Of a stretch of DNA of 64,000 nucleotides, positions 19,279 through 29,742 are shown in pieces (position 1 is the stretch's first letter; each line of letters begins with the position of its first letter). A program made the position numbers and the translations under genes. The notes below the pieces were generated by a model. The model was not told where the DNA came from, searched no databases, and saw nothing but the letters and a program-made list of their open reading frames with translations. This DNA comes from Pseudomonas songnenensis (GTDB lineage Bacteria; Pseudomonadota; Gammaproteobacteria; Pseudomonadales; Pseudomonadaceae), in assembly GCF_003696315.1 (NCBI RefSeq), contig NZ_RFFN01000003.1, positions 310,001 through 374,000 of the forward strand, written 5' to 3'.

Positions 19279-19881
19279 TCAGAAGGACGAGCCCGGCTGT
19301 TCCAGAAATAATTGCTCGGTGTCGCTGGCCTCACGACCGAGAATGGCGTTGCGATGCGGGAAGCGGCCGAAGCGCGAGATCACCTCGCGGTGGCGCTCGG
19401 CATAGTCGAGGAAGTCGAGGAACAGCGGCTGTTCCTGCTCATCGGCAATGTCACGCAGAGCACTGAAGTGCGCGACCGCAAGGTCCTGCACCGCCAGGTT
19501 TTCCGCGTGCTCGAGCACCAGATAGATGAACACGCGCTGGATCGGCGCGAGCAGCATGTCACCGCCATGCGCCAGGCCGTCACGAACCAGCTGCTGCGCG
19601 CGCTCGTCGCCGGCGAAGGCTCGTGGTGTGTGGCGATGGATCATGCGGGGTAGCTGATCGAGCAGCAGGATCAGCGCCAGCCAACCCTCCGGCAGCTCCG
19701 CCCAGTCGTGCAGCTCACCGTTCAGCGCCTGCTCGACCCGATCGCCGAAGCGCTCGCGTGCCTCGGCATCCTGCTGTGCCCGGTAACCGAACCAGAGCTG
19801 CTGCTTTTCGGCAGCGATCTCGGTTGCACGGGTGCCCTGGCCGAACCACCAATCCAGCAACTCTTGCCAGGGCGCATGCAT
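19279..19881 (-). CDS. DUF924 family protein
   Basis: A 200-residue helical protein of the DUF924 family: LLDWWFGQGTRATE at the start, then WLALILLLDQLPRMIHRHTPRAFAGDERAQ (residues about 66-95) and the C-terminal RFPHRNAILGREASDTEQLFL. The TPR-like fold is known for the family but the activity is not. It begins 3 bp after the end of fbp on the same strand, so the two are probably co-transcribed. Confidence 0.88.
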   Translation of the reverse strand: MHAPWQELLDWWFGQGTRATEIAAEKQQLWFGYRAQQDAEARERFGDRVEQALNGELHDWAELPEGWLALILLLDQLPRMIHRHTPRAFAGDERAQQLVRDGLAHGGDMLLAPIQRVFIYLVLEHAENLAVQDLAVAHFSALRDIADEQEQPLFLDFLDYAERHREVISRFGRFPHRNAILGREASDTEQLFLEQPGSSF

Positions 19882-19884
19882 CGG

Positions 19885-20895
19885 TCAGCCCTGATGATAG
19901 CCGGTGACGCGTTCGACTTCTTCCTTCGAGCCGAGGAACACCGGTACCCGCTGGTGCAGCGACTCAGGCTGGATCTCCAGAATGCGCTGCGTGCCGTTGG
20001 TGGCGGCACCGCCGGCCTGCTCGACGATCATCGCCATCGGATTGGCTTCGTACATCAGACGCAGCTTGCCGGCCATGGACGGATCGCGATTGTCGCGCGG
20101 GTACATGAACAGGCCGCCACGGGTGAGGATGCGGTGCACGTCGGCGACCATCGAGGCGATCCAGCGCATGTTGTAGTTCTTGCCCAGCGGGCCGTCCTTG
20201 CCGGCCAGCAGCTCGCCGACATAGCGCTGTACCGGTTCTTCCCAGTGGCGCTGGTTGGACATGTTGATGGCGAATTCGGAGGTGCTCTGCGGAACGCTGA
20301 GGTTCTCGTGGGTGAGCACGAAGCTGCCCAGCTCGCGGTCCAGGGTGAAGCCCATCACGCCATGGCCGAGGGTCAGAATCAGCATGGTCTGCGGGCCGTA
20401 GATGGCATAACCGGCAGCAACCTGCTTGGAACCCGGCTGCAGGAAGGCCTCCTCGCCGAGCGCGTCGTTCTGGCTGAAACAGGCATCCGGGCAGCGCAAT
20501 ACGGAAAAGATGGTGCCGACCGAGACGTTGACGTCGATGTTGCTGGAGCCGTCCAGCGGGTCGAAGACCAGCAGATAGGCACCTTTCGGATACTTGCCGG
20601 GAATCTGGTAGGCGTTGTCCATTTCCTCGGAGGCCATGCCGGCCAGGTGGCCGCCCCATTCGTTGGCCTCCAGCAGGATCTCGTTGGACAGGACGTCGAG
20701 CTTCTTCTGCACTTCGCCCTGGATGTTCTCGCTGTCGGCGCTGCCGAGTACGCCGCCGAGGGCGCCCTTGGAGACCGCATGGCTGATTTCCTTGCACGCT
20801 CGCGCCACGACCTCGATGAGAAAGCGCAGATCAGCAGGCGTGTTGTTACTGCGAGTCTGCTCGATGAGGTAGCGACTGAGGGTTACGCGTGACAT
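19885..20895 (-). CDS. fbp: Fructose-1,6-bisphosphatase class 1
   Basis: A 336-residue gluconeogenic enzyme that hydrolyses fructose 1,6-bisphosphate. The metal site is in [20 protein letters not shown] (about residues 110-130). Substrate residues are in the [27 protein letters not shown] stretch. It is full length. The ATG at 20895 is preceded by CCGGAG. It is followed on the same strand by the DUF924 gene and preceded by glgP, so gluconeogenic and glycogen genes sit side by side. Confidence 0.97.
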   Translation of the reverse strand: MSRVTLSRYLIEQTRSNNTPADLRFLIEVVARACKEISHAVSKGALGGVLGSADSENIQGEVQKKLDVLSNEILLEANEWGGHLAGMASEEMDNAYQIPGKYPKGAYLLVFDPLDGSSNIDVNVSVGTIFSVLRCPDACFSQNDALGEEAFLQPGSKQVAAGYAIYGPQTMLILTLGHGVMGFTLDRELGSFVLTHENLSVPQSTSEFAINMSNQRHWEEPVQRYVGELLAGKDGPLGKNYNMRWIASMVADVHRILTRGGLFMYPRDNRDPSMAGKLRLMYEANPMAMIVEQAGGAATNGTQRILEIQPESLHQRVPVFLGSKEEVERVTGYHQG

Positions 20896-21043
20896 GGAAA
20901 TGACTCCGGAGGAAGGATAAACCCGCGCAGTTTAGCAGGCCGTAGGAAAACTAACTCCCCTCAGACCGGTCTGCCCCCCGTAGAGTTCAGCGCAGCGGCG
21001 ACCAGTCTGCCAGCACGGGCGGCGCTGCCTGCGGGACCGCCGC

Positions 21044-21067
21044 GCGCCGGGAGCGGTGTCCCGGCGC
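21044..21067 (-). terminator. Hairpin downstream of glgP
   Basis: GCGCCGGGA-GCGGTG-TCCCGGCGC is a 9-bp perfect stem located 9 bp after the glgP stop on the minus strand. No U-run follows, so it may protect the 3' end or assist Rho rather than terminate alone. The rest of the 180-bp fbp-glgP gap shows nothing else. Confidence 0.45.
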
Positions 21068-21075
21068 AGGTGCCG

Positions 21076-23526
21076 TCACATCACTTTCCAGATCTCCCGG
21101 GCGTATTCACGAATGGTGCGGTCCGAGGAGAACCAGCCGGTACGCGCGGTGTTCAGCACCGAGGAGCGCCACCAGCGGTCAGGGTCGCGCCAGCACGCTT
21201 CGACATCCAGCTGCGCCTGCCAGTACGCCTCGAAATCGGCGCAGACCATGAAGGTGTCGTGCCAGCTGATGCCATCCACCAGCCCGGTATAGCGCCCCGC
21301 ATCGCCAGGCGAGAACGCGCCACCGCGAATCGCCGAGAGCACTTCAGCGAGCCGCGGCGAAGCACCGATGATGGCCTCGGCGTTGTACTCGTTGGCCTGC
21401 TTGCGCGCGTTCACCTCCTGCGCGGTCAGGCCGAAGATGAACATGTGCTCCAGACCGATCTGCTCGCTCATCTCCACGTTGGCGCCATCCAGCGTGCCGA
21501 TGGTCAATGCGCCGTTGAGCGCGAACTTCATGTTGCTGGTGCCGGAGGCCTCCAGCCCGGCGGTGGAAATCTGCTCGGACAGGTCCGCCGCCGGGATGAT
21601 GTCCTCGGCCAGGCTGACGTTGTAGTTGGGCAGGAACACCACCTTGAGCAGCCCGCGCACCGTGGGGTCGGCGTTGATGGTGTTGGCGATGTCGTTGGTC
21701 AGCTTGATGATCAGCTTGGCCTGGTGATAGCTGGCCGCCGCCTTGCCGGCGAAGATCTTCACCCGCGGCACCCAGTTGCCGCCCGGATCGGAGCGAATCG
21801 CCTGGTACAGCGCGACGGTGTGCAGCAGGTTGAGCAGCTGGCGTTTGTACTCGTGGATGCGTTTGACGTGCACGTCGAACAGCGCATTCGGATCGACACT
21901 GATGCCCAGCCGCTCCTGAATCACGTTGGCCAGATGACGCTTGTTGGCCAGCCGCTGTTCGGCGAAGCGCTGGCGGAACGCGGCCTGCTCGGCATAGGGC
22001 TCGAGCTCGCGCAGGCGGGTTTCCGGCTCGTCGAGGACCTCCTCGCCGAGGTGCTCCACCAGCAACTGGGTCAGCTGCGGATTGGCCTGATAGAGCCAGC
22101 GGCGGAAGGTGATGCCATTGGTCTTGCTGTTGATCCGCTGTGGATACAGGCCGTGCAGATCGGTGAACACGGTCTTGCGCATCAGCTGGGTGTGCAGCGC
22201 GGAAACGCCGTTGGTGCTGTGCGAACCGAGGAAGGCCAGGTTGCCCATGCGCACCCGACGACCATGATCTTCTTCGATCAGCGACACCGAGCGCAGCAGT
22301 TCGGCATCGTGAATGCCCCGCTCGCGCAGGCAGTCCAGATGATGGGCGTTGATCAGGTAGATGATCTGCATGTGGCGCGGCAGCAGGCGCTCCATCAACC
22401 CCACCGGCCAGGTTTCCAGGGCTTCGGGCAGCAGCGTGTGATTGGTATAGGACAGCGTCGCCGTGGTCAGGCGCCAGGCGTGCTGCCACTCGTAGCTGTG
22501 CACGTCGACCAGCAGCCGCATCAGCTCGGCCACGGCGATGGCCGGATGGGTGTCATTGAGCTGAATCGAGGTGTAGTCGGGCAGGCTGTCCAGCGAGCCG
22601 CGCTGCTTGATATGACGGCGCAGCAGGTCCTGCAGCGAAGCGGCAACGAAGAAATACTCCTGACGCAGGCGCAGCTCCTGGCCCGCCTCGGTGCTGTCGG
22701 CCGGATAGAGCACCCGCGAGATGCTCTCGGCTCGGGCCTCTTCCGCCGCGGCGCCGATGTGGTCGCCAGCGTTGAAGCGCGCCAGGTGGAAGTCCGCCTC
22801 CGGACGCGCACGCCACAGGCGCAGCGTGTTCACGCCGGCGCCGCGCCAGCCGACGATCGGCGTGTCATAAGCGATCGCCCGTACCCCTTCGGCCCAATGC
22901 CAGAAGTGCTGAACCTCGCCCTTCTCGTTGGTGGTCGCGGTGACACTGCCACCGAAGCCGATCAGGTACTTGACCTCGGAGCGCTCGAACTCCCAGGGGT
23001 TGCCGAAGTCCAGCCAGGTCTCGGTCTGCTCGTGCTGCCAGCCGTCGACGATGGCCTGGCGGAACAGTCCGTGGTCGTAGCGGATGCCGTAGCCGTGGGA
23101 AACCACTCCCAGGGTCGCCATGCTCTCCATGAAGCAGGCCGCGAGCCGCCCCAGGCCGCCATTGCCGAGCGCCGCGTCCGGCTCCAGCAGGCGGATGCGA
23201 TCGATGTCCACATCGAGCCCGGCCAGCGCCTCGCGGGCCACCTCGAACAGGCCGAGGTTGCTCAGACTGTCGACCAGCAGCCGACCGATGAGGAATTCCA
23301 GCGAGAGGTAGTAGACCCGTTTCTGCCCACCGGTATAGGCCTCGCGCGTGCAATCCATCCAGCGATCGATAGTGCTGTCGCGCGTGGCCAGGGCTACCGC
23401 ATGGAACCAGTCGTAATCGGAAGCGTTCTCCGGATCCTTGCCCACCGAATAGGTGAGCTTGCGCAACACCCGCTCACGGAAAGCGGCAACTTCTTCGGCG
23501 GTGGCAATGGCTGTTTCCTGCGTCAT
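21076..23526 (-). CDS. glgP: Glycogen/maltodextrin phosphorylase
   Basis: An 816-residue GT35 phosphorylase that releases glucose 1-phosphate from alpha-1,4-glucans. The PLP-site region EASGTSNMKFALNGALTIGT lies near residue 655, followed by DGANVEM. The N-terminal half holds YYLSLEFLIGRLL and EPDAALGNGGLGRLAACFM. The ATG at 23526 (MTQETAIATAEEVAAFRERVL) has GAGG upstream. The longer frame to 23586 is not needed. A large plus-strand open frame opposite the gene is a shadow caused by codon bias. Confidence 0.96.
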   Translation of the reverse strand: MTQETAIATAEEVAAFRERVLRKLTYSVGKDPENASDYDWFHAVALATRDSTIDRWMDCTREAYTGGQKRVYYLSLEFLIGRLLVDSLSNLGLFEVAREALAGLDVDIDRIRLLEPDAALGNGGLGRLAACFMESMATLGVVSHGYGIRYDHGLFRQAIVDGWQHEQTETWLDFGNPWEFERSEVKYLIGFGGSVTATTNEKGEVQHFWHWAEGVRAIAYDTPIVGWRGAGVNTLRLWRARPEADFHLARFNAGDHIGAAAEEARAESISRVLYPADSTEAGQELRLRQEYFFVAASLQDLLRRHIKQRGSLDSLPDYTSIQLNDTHPAIAVAELMRLLVDVHSYEWQHAWRLTTATLSYTNHTLLPEALETWPVGLMERLLPRHMQIIYLINAHHLDCLRERGIHDAELLRSVSLIEEDHGRRVRMGNLAFLGSHSTNGVSALHTQLMRKTVFTDLHGLYPQRINSKTNGITFRRWLYQANPQLTQLLVEHLGEEVLDEPETRLRELEPYAEQAAFRQRFAEQRLANKRHLANVIQERLGISVDPNALFDVHVKRIHEYKRQLLNLLHTVALYQAIRSDPGGNWVPRVKIFAGKAAASYHQAKLIIKLTNDIANTINADPTVRGLLKVVFLPNYNVSLAEDIIPAADLSEQISTAGLEASGTSNMKFALNGALTIGTLDGANVEMSEQIGLEHMFIFGLTAQEVNARKQANEYNAEAIIGASPRLAEVLSAIRGGAFSPGDAGRYTGLVDGISWHDTFMVCADFEAYWQAQLDVEACWRDPDRWWRSSVLNTARTGWFSSDRTIREYAREIWKVM

Positions 23527-23711
23527 GGACAGACCTCGGTTAGCGAAGACACACAAGAGGGACTCGCGGCAGCCGTGCCCGTTCACCTCCGTTCGACGTT
23601 CCAGAAAAAGCGTTGCAGGTTTCCTTTACATCTGCGCTACCGCCCGTCCGGTCGCCGCTGTCGGACAACGCTGGCAATCGCCGTGCGGCTCGCTATGATG
23701 CGCGCGCCCGA

Positions 23712-24131
23712 ATGCCCGAAAGACCGCCCGTGAAGACAAGACTGATCGCCTCCGCCGACCCGGAACGCCTGGAAACCTGGGTGCGCTACAGCGCCGGCCT
23801 GTGCCGCGACTGCCATGCCACCTGCTGCACGCTGCCGGTGGAAGTGCGCATCGATGACCTGATCCGGCTGGAGCTGGTCGACGCCTTCGAGCGCGACGAG
23901 CCGGCGAAGAACATCGCCAAGCGGCTGAGCAAGGCGGGCATCGTCGAGCACTTCAACCACAAGCATGAAATCTTCACCCTGACGCGCCTGACCAACGGCG
24001 ACTGCCTCTATCTGGACCGCAAAACCAGACTTTGCACGGTCTATGCCAAGCGTCCGGACACTTGCCGCAACCACCCACGCATCGGCCCGCGCCCCGGATA
24101 CTGCGCCTATCGCAGCAAGACAGCCGGCTGA
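23712..24131 (+). CDS. YkgJ-type cysteine-cluster protein
   Basis: About 139 residues with eight cysteines arranged as in YkgJ/CxxCxxCC proteins: GLCRDCHATCCTLP near the N-terminus and DCLYLDRKTRLCTVYAKRPDTCRNHP then GYC at the C-terminus. They probably ligate zinc or an iron-sulfur cluster. The role is unknown. The start is uncertain: ATG 23712 (MPERPPVKTRL) or GTG 23730 (MKTRLIASADPERL), the second with a GAAAGA-like site. It diverges from glgP across 185 bp. Confidence 0.85.
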   Translation: MPERPPVKTRLIASADPERLETWVRYSAGLCRDCHATCCTLPVEVRIDDLIRLELVDAFERDEPAKNIAKRLSKAGIVEHFNHKHEIFTLTRLTNGDCLYLDRKTRLCTVYAKRPDTCRNHPRIGPRPGYCAYRSKTAG

Positions 24132-24314
24132 GCGGCGCACCATCGAACGTCGCCGCCGACCTCGTCAGCACCAAAATCGGAACACCTGCAACGCAGCGGT
24201 AGAGCGGCTTTTACTCGCCCCGGCAAATGCCGTGAACGGACTGGCCAAACCGTGACTCAAGAGTCATGCTTGGCGTCTGTCTGTATCTTCGCAACGTTTA
24301 GGAACCTACCCGGC

Positions 24315-24767
24315 ATGAGCCGCGATAGCCGCTACCTGGAAGCCATTCTCCATCACGACATCCCGCTGACCCGCTCGCTAGGGCTGCGCGTCGAACAGTG
24401 GGAAAATCACGAGCTGCGCCTGCAGGTACCGCTGCAGCCGAACATCAACCACAAGAGCAGCATGTTCGGCGGCAGTCTGTATTGCGCCGCCGTGCTGGCA
24501 GGCTGGGGCTGGTTGCATCTGCGGCTGCGCGAAGCCGGTATCGAAGACGGGCATATCGTCATCCACGAAGGAAAGATCGAGTACCCGTTGCCGGTAGTGG
24601 ACGATGCGATCGCCATCTGCTCGGCGCCAAGCCCCGAAGCCTGGGAGCGTTTCGAGTCGATCTACCGCCGCCGTGGCCGTTCGCGCCTGGAGCTCAACAG
24701 CCGCATCCTCGCCGCCGATGGTCGTGACGCTGTGCGCTTCACCGGGCAGTTCGTCCTGCACAAGTAG
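24315..24767 (+). CDS. YiiD_C-domain (hot-dog) thioesterase
   Basis: A 150-residue single hot-dog-fold protein of the putative thioesterase type found at the C-terminus of YiiD. The signature NINHKSSMFGGSLYCAAVLAGWGWL is at residues about 48-72, followed by strands (IVIHEGKIEYPLPV, SRLELNSRILAADGRDAVRFTGQFVL). The ATG at 24315 (MSRDSRYLEAILHHDIPL) is preferred over the upstream frame opening at 24252. It stands alone, converging on cysQ across 65 bp that contain a small GC-rich hairpin. Confidence 0.85.
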   Translation: MSRDSRYLEAILHHDIPLTRSLGLRVEQWENHELRLQVPLQPNINHKSSMFGGSLYCAAVLAGWGWLHLRLREAGIEDGHIVIHEGKIEYPLPVVDDAIAICSAPSPEAWERFESIYRRRGRSRLELNSRILAADGRDAVRFTGQFVLHK

Positions 24768-24832
24768 GCCATCGACATGGAGCCGCCGTCGCGGCGGTTC
24801 CGCTCAGGCGCTACATGGCAGCCGCGCCAGCT

Positions 24833-25651
24833 TCAGGGGCGGTTGGCCAGCTCGATCAGCGACTCACGCCAGTCGACGCCCTTTGGCAACGCCAGGAATG
24901 ACGGATTCAGGTAGCTCTCGCGCGCCTCGTAGCGCAACGGCGCGCCGCTGACATCCAGCACCTCACCGCCCGCCCCCTCCAGCACGCCTTGCGCCGCAGC
25001 AGTGTCCCACTGCGAGGTCGGCGCCAGACGCGGATAGCAGTCAGCGGCACCCTCGGCGAGCAGGCAGAACTTCAGCGAGCTGCCCACGTTGGCCAGCGCC
25101 AGCTCGCCGAAACGTTCGCCCAGGCGGCTCAGCAGCAGCTCCTGTGCCGGGCTGCTGTGGCGCCGACTGGCTACCACGGTGAACGCGCCGGCAGGCTGCC
25201 TGCGCACACGCAAGGGCTCTGCCGCGCCGTTCGCCTCGCTGCGCCAGGCACCGAAGTCCTCGCCACCGTAATAGCAGCGTCCGGATGCCGGGATGCCGAC
25301 CACACCGAAACGCACCTTGCCCTCTTCGATCAGCGCGACATTGACGGTGAACTCTTCGCTGCCGGCGATGAACTCCTTGGTGCCATCCAGCGGATCGACC
25401 AACCACCAGCGCGTCCAGCCGGCGCGCTCGGCCAGCGACAGCTCGCAATCCTCTTCCGATAGCACCGGAATTGCCCCGTCCAGCGCTCTCAGTCCGTCCG
25501 CCAGAACGCGATGGGCAGCCATGTCGGCAGCGGTTACCGGCGAGTCATCGGCCTTCGCCTGCACCGCCAGTTCGCTGCGCCAGTGCGGCAGGATCACCGC
25601 GCCGGCCTGGCGCACCAGATCGATGACCGACGACAGATACGGATGGTTCAT
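24833..25651 (-). CDS. cysQ: 3'(2'),5'-bisphosphate nucleotidase CysQ
   Basis: A 272-residue Mg-dependent phosphatase of the inositol-monophosphatase superfamily that removes the 3'-phosphate of PAP formed during sulfate assimilation. Metal motifs: the ADDSPVTAAD segment, VLSEED with the acidic ligands, and WLVDPLDGTKEFIAGSEEFTVN (about residue 82). The second motif near the C-terminus is LAPTSQWDTAAAQGVLEGAGG. Its start overlaps the nudE stop, forming a nudE-cysQ operon. Confidence 0.95.
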   Translation of the reverse strand: MNHPYLSSVIDLVRQAGAVILPHWRSELAVQAKADDSPVTAADMAAHRVLADGLRALDGAIPVLSEEDCELSLAERAGWTRWWLVDPLDGTKEFIAGSEEFTVNVALIEEGKVRFGVVGIPASGRCYYGGEDFGAWRSEANGAAEPLRVRRQPAGAFTVVASRRHSSPAQELLLSRLGERFGELALANVGSSLKFCLLAEGAADCYPRLAPTSQWDTAAAQGVLEGAGGEVLDVSGAPLRYEARESYLNPSFLALPKGVDWRESLIELANRP

Positions 25652-26214
25652 TGGCCGAATTCTCCGCGCTGGGTGAGAAGATCGCGGGCCAGATAGAGCG
25701 CCGCCAGTGCACGCCCCTCGCTGAACTGCGGATGCTGCACCAGGCTCGACAGCTCGTGCAGGCTGACCTTGTCGAGCCGCATCGGCTCGGGTTCGTCGCC
25801 TGGCAGCTGCTCGGGATACAGATCGCGCGCCAGCACCACCTGGATCTTCTGACTCATATAACCCGGCGACAACGACAGCTCGGTGAGCAGCTCCAGGCGC
25901 CGCGCACCGAACCCGGCCTCCTCCTTGAGCTCTCTATTTGCAGCCTCGAGCACATCCTCTCCCGGCTCGATCAAGCCCTTGGGCAGCGACAGTTCGTAAC
26001 TGTCGGTGCCGCCGCAGTATTCCTCGATCAGCAGGGCGTTTTCCGCGTCGGCCAGCGCCACGATCATCACCGCACCATAGCCGCTGCCCTTGCCGACCAG
26101 GCGTTCATAGGTGCGCTCGACACCATTGGAAAAACGCAGCTGCAGCTCTTCGACACGGAACAGGCGACTGCTGGCGACGATCTCTCGGGCAAGTACAGTG
26201 GGTTTCTGGCGCAT
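25648..26214 (-). CDS. nudE: ADP compounds hydrolase NudE
   Basis: A 188-residue Nudix hydrolase acting on ADP-ribose, Ap3A and NADH-type substrates. The Nudix box GLIEPGEDVLEAANRELKEEAGF is at about residues 86-108. The preceding region, GYGAVMIVALADAENALLIEEY, is typical of NudE. The ATG at 26214 (MRQKPTVLAREIVASSRLF) is behind AGGAG. The longer frame to 26331 overlaps the divergent gene. It sits with cysQ and yrfG, three nucleotide-salvage phosphohydrolases together. Confidence 0.94.
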   Translation of the reverse strand: MRQKPTVLAREIVASSRLFRVEELQLRFSNGVERTYERLVGKGSGYGAVMIVALADAENALLIEEYCGGTDSYELSLPKGLIEPGEDVLEAANRELKEEAGFGARRLELLTELSLSPGYMSQKIQVVLARDLYPEQLPGDEPEPMRLDKVSLHELSSLVQHPQFSEGRALAALYLARDLLTQRGEFGQ

Positions 26215-26330
26215 GGGAAACTCCTGGAAACGCGAGCGGCTATCATAACCCGGCTTATTGCACTGGCCGCGAATGCTTTGCGACCAGCTGACCGCAGCCC
26301 CATCCCCTCCACTGCCGACCGAGCCTGCCA

Positions 26331-27011
26331 ATGACCGCCAACCTGCCCTGGCCCGACATCGATACCGTCCTGCTCGACATGGACGGCACGCTGCTGGACC
26401 TCCACTTTGACAACCATTTCTGGCTCGAACTGCTGCCGCAGCGCTACGCCGAATTGCACGGCATCAGCCGCGCCATGGCCGAACTGGAACTCGCGCCGCT
26501 GTTCAACGAACACGTCGGCAAGCTCACCTGGTATTGCCTGGACTACTGGACCCGCGAGCTGAACCTGCCGATCCGTGAAATGAAACGCGAGATCGCCGAA
26601 CTGATCGCGCTGCGCCCCGCTGCCGACGAGTTTCTCGCCGCGCTGCGCGAAGCCGGCAAACGTGTGGTGCTGATTACCAATGCGCACCGCGACTCGTTGT
26701 CGCTCAAGCTGGAGAAAGTCGAACTGGCGCCCTGGTTCGACCGGCTGATCAGCTCCCACGACTATGGCTACCCGAAGGAGGAGCCACAGTTCTGGCACGC
26801 ACTGCGTCAGGATCTGGACTTCGATCCGGCACGAGCGCTGTTCATCGACGACAGCCTGCCGATCCTGCGCAGCGCCGGGCGTTTCGGCATCGCTCATCTG
26901 CTCGCCGTTCGCGAGCCGGATAGCCGGCGCCCGGCCAAGGACACCGAAGAATTTGCCGCGGTCGACGACTATCGGGAGCTGGTGCGCAACCTGCTCGGCG
27001 AGCAAGCGTGA
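26331..27011 (+). CDS. yrfG: GMP/IMP nucleotidase YrfG (HAD family)
   Basis: A 226-residue HAD-superfamily phosphatase. Motif I is VLLDMDGTLLDL (Asp nucleophile near residue 16), motif II VLITNAH, motif III lysine in YGYPKEEPQFW, and motif IV FIDDSLPIL. YrfG hydrolyses GMP and IMP in E. coli. It diverges from nudE. The call rests on the whole-length pattern (LHFDNHFWLELLPQRYAE) rather than motifs alone. Confidence 0.92.
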   Translation: MTANLPWPDIDTVLLDMDGTLLDLHFDNHFWLELLPQRYAELHGISRAMAELELAPLFNEHVGKLTWYCLDYWTRELNLPIREMKREIAELIALRPAADEFLAALREAGKRVVLITNAHRDSLSLKLEKVELAPWFDRLISSHDYGYPKEEPQFWHALRQDLDFDPARALFIDDSLPILRSAGRFGIAHLLAVREPDSRRPAKDTEEFAAVDDYRELVRNLLGEQA

Positions 27012-27180
27012 CGGCAGGCGCTGCCACTGACGTCTGAAGGCCTTACACTAGGTCGGTAGTTGCCGTCGGCAGCAAACCCGCTCAGGACGAGCCGGGCCGA
27101 CACGCATCGAAACAGCGGACGGAAAGGCAGCAGACGCCTTGCGCTCGTAGTTCAGCCACGGATGATCGATAGGAAGCAAC

Positions 27181-29742
27181 ATGGCAGCAGTAGGCGCCGA
27201 ACTCTGGCCCCATAGTCACAGCGAGATGAGCGAGCGCATTCGCCGGTTCGACTGGGGCACGACCGTGCTCGGCGCGCCGGACACCTGGCCGCCGGCGCTA
27301 CGGCTGCTGCTGGACACCCTGCTCGAAGCACCGCTGCCGATGTGCATCCTCTGGGGCGACCAGGCGCTGCAGCTGTACAACGATGCGCATGCAGCGCTGA
27401 TCGGCGACCGCCATCCAGCCGAACTCGGCCAGCCAGCCTGCCACCGCTGGGGTGCGACCTGGGAACTGCTCGATCCGGCCTGCGACACTGCCCGCCGCGG
27501 CGAGCCACGGGTACTGCGCAACCAGCAGCTGGTGATCGAGCGTGAAGGCGTGCCGGAGCAAGCCTGGTTCGACCTCGCCCTCAGCCCCATCCGCGACACC
27601 CCGCGCAGCATCGGCGGCCTGCTGCTGTGCCTGAGCGAAACCAGCGAGCGTGTGCGCACCGAAACCCGCCTATCGCAAACCGCCCTGCACTACAAGCTCA
27701 GCGCCGAAGTCCACCGGGCCAGCGAGCAGCGCCTGCAACTGGCACTCGAAGCCAGCGACCTGATCGGCATCTGGGACTGGGCCATCCAGGCCAGCGAAAT
27801 ACCGCCGGGCGCTGAGCTGTCGCGCATCCTGCCGGTGGCGCAGTCCGGGCCGAAGGGCCTGAGCAGCGAAGCCTTTTTCGATCACGTGCATCCCGACGAC
27901 GTGCCACGGCTGCGCGCCGCACTGCAACGCTGCATCACCGAGCGCGGCAATCTCGACGTGCGCTACAGGCTGCGCGGCGAGCATGGCACCACGCGCTGGG
28001 CGCTAGCCCGTGGCCGCTGCCATTGCGACGATCAGGGCCGGCCACTGCGCTTTCCCGGCGCGGTGATGAACATCACCAGCCAGCAGGCCAGCGAAGATAC
28101 GCTGCGCCAGCGCGAGGCCGAACTGAAGATGATCACCGATGCCCTGCCGGTGCTGATCGGCTACATCGACTCCGAGGAACGCTTCCGCTTCAATAATCGC
28201 TACTACACCGAGTGGTTCGGCCATTCCACCGAATGGCTGCTGGGCAAGACCGCGCGTGAAGTGCTCGGCGAGCGCGGTTATGCCGAGCGACGGACGAACA
28301 TCCGCGCCGCCCTTGCCGGCCAGGACGTGACCTTCGAGGCCTATAGCCCGCATCGAGACGGCCAACCCCGTCGAATGCTAGTGCATTACCTGCCCCGCCG
28401 CGACTGCAACGCAAACGTGCTCGGCTTCTTCGTCATGGCACTGGACGTCACCGAGCGCTGGCGTGCCGAACAGGCCCTGCGCGAGCTCAACGAGACACTG
28501 GAGAGCCGCATCCAGGAGCGCACCCAGGCGCTGGCCGAAGTCTACGAGCGCCTGCTCAAGGAAATGGCCAGCCGCGAGCAGGCGCAGGACGCGCTGCGTC
28601 AGGCGCAGAAGATGGAAGCCGTGGGCCAGCTGACCGGCGGCATCGCCCATGACTTCAACAACATGCTGACCGGCATAATCGGCGGGCTGGACCTGATCCA
28701 GCGCTATATCCAGTCCGGACGCCATGGCGAAACCCAGCGCTTCATCGATGCGGCGGTAACCTCGGCCAATCGCGCTGCAGCGCTCACGCACCGCCTGCTC
28801 GCCTTCGCCCGGCGCCAGCCATTGAACCTCAAGCGGGTCGAGCTCAATCAGCTGATCGAATCGATGCACGACCTGCTCAGCCGCACCCTGGGTCGTCACA
28901 TCCACATCGATAACCGTCTGCAGCACGGGCTGTGGCCGGTTTCCAGCGACGAGAATCAGCTGGAAAGCGCCCTGCTCAACCTGGTGATCAACGCCCGGGA
29001 TGCCATGCCAGACGGCGGCAGCCTGCTGCTGGAAACCCGCAACGTGGAGCTGTACAGCCAGGGCGAGGTGGGCGATCTGGCTGCTGGTCGCTATGTCATC
29101 CTGAGCCTGACCGACAGTGGCTGCGGAATGAGCGCCAAGGTGCTTGCGAGCGTCTTCGAGCCGTTCTTCACCACCAAACCCCTTGGCCAGGGGACCGGGC
29201 TCGGCCTGTCCATGGTCTACGGCTTCACCCGGCAGGCGGGCGGCCATATTCAGATCGCCAGCGAACCCGGAGAAGGCACCCAGGTCAGTCTCTACCTGCC
29301 TGTATATGAGGACGAGGGCGTCGCAGCGGTACCGGCCAGCGAGATCGAAGGCCCCCTGCGAGCCAGGCAGGGCGAAACGGTCCTGGTAGTCGAAGATGAT
29401 CCCGCCGTGCGCCTGCTGGTGATCGACGTACTGGAGATGCTCGGCTTTCAGGCATTGGAGGCGGCGGACGGCAATGCGGCGATACGCATCCTCGAAAGCA
29501 GTGCGGCCGTCGACATGCTGGTCACCGATGTCGGCCTGCCGGGCATGAACGGCCGCCAGCTCGCCGATGTCGCGCGGCAGGCGCGCCCCGGTCTGCCGGT
29601 GCTGTTCATGACCGGCTACGCCAAGCAGGCGGCCAGCTCGGACTTCCTCGAACCCGGGATGGACATGATCAGCAAACCGTTCAACCTGGATGCCCTGGCC
29701 AAGCGCGTATGCGACATGCTGACGGAGAACGACCAACGGTGA
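27181..29742 (+). CDS. Hybrid sensor histidine kinase with PAS domains and receiver
   Basis: An 853-residue soluble hybrid kinase with no transmembrane segments. It has an N-terminal PAS-like module (about 20-170, [21 protein letters not shown]), PAS domains at about 175-305 and 315-435, and a coiled coil (about 435-480). HisKA carries H490 in [13 protein letters not shown], the HATPase follows (G2 GTGLGLSMV), and the C-terminal receiver (about 730-850) carries D783 in [12 protein letters not shown]. The kinase-receiver half closely resembles that of the protein at 40806 (same [14 protein letters not shown] and MTGYA segments), so they are paralogous. AGGAAGCAAC precedes the ATG. The signal and partner are unknown. 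Confidence 0.9.
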   Translation: MAAVGAELWPHSHSEMSERIRRFDWGTTVLGAPDTWPPALRLLLDTLLEAPLPMCILWGDQALQLYNDAHAALIGDRHPAELGQPACHRWGATWELLDPACDTARRGEPRVLRNQQLVIEREGVPEQAWFDLALSPIRDTPRSIGGLLLCLSETSERVRTETRLSQTALHYKLSAEVHRASEQRLQLALEASDLIGIWDWAIQASEIPPGAELSRILPVAQSGPKGLSSEAFFDHVHPDDVPRLRAALQRCITERGNLDVRYRLRGEHGTTRWALARGRCHCDDQGRPLRFPGAVMNITSQQASEDTLRQREAELKMITDALPVLIGYIDSEERFRFNNRYYTEWFGHSTEWLLGKTAREVLGERGYAERRTNIRAALAGQDVTFEAYSPHRDGQPRRMLVHYLPRRDCNANVLGFFVMALDVTERWRAEQALRELNETLESRIQERTQALAEVYERLLKEMASREQAQDALRQAQKMEAVGQLTGGIAHDFNNMLTGIIGGLDLIQRYIQSGRHGETQRFIDAAVTSANRAAALTHRLLAFARRQPLNLKRVELNQLIESMHDLLSRTLGRHIHIDNRLQHGLWPVSSDENQLESALLNLVINARDAMPDGGSLLLETRNVELYSQGEVGDLAAGRYVILSLTDSGCGMSAKVLASVFEPFFTTKPLGQGTGLGLSMVYGFTRQAGGHIQIASEPGEGTQVSLYLPVYEDEGVAAVPASEIEGPLRARQGETVLVVEDDPAVRLLVIDVLEMLGFQALEAADGNAAIRILESSAAVDMLVTDVGLPGMNGRQLADVARQARPGLPVLFMTGYAKQAASSDFLEPGMDMISKPFNLDALAKRVCDMLTENDQR

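Noticed and set aside
21070-23733. Very long plus-strand open frame (887 codons) opposite glgP
   Set aside because: It is the antisense shadow of glgP, kept open by GC-rich third positions. It has no ribosome site or family resemblance, while glgP is certain.
27012-27180. Possible hairpin TTGCCGTCGGCAGCAA before the hybrid kinase
   Set aside because: The arms pair poorly and no U-run follows; it is not convincing as a terminator or riboswitch.
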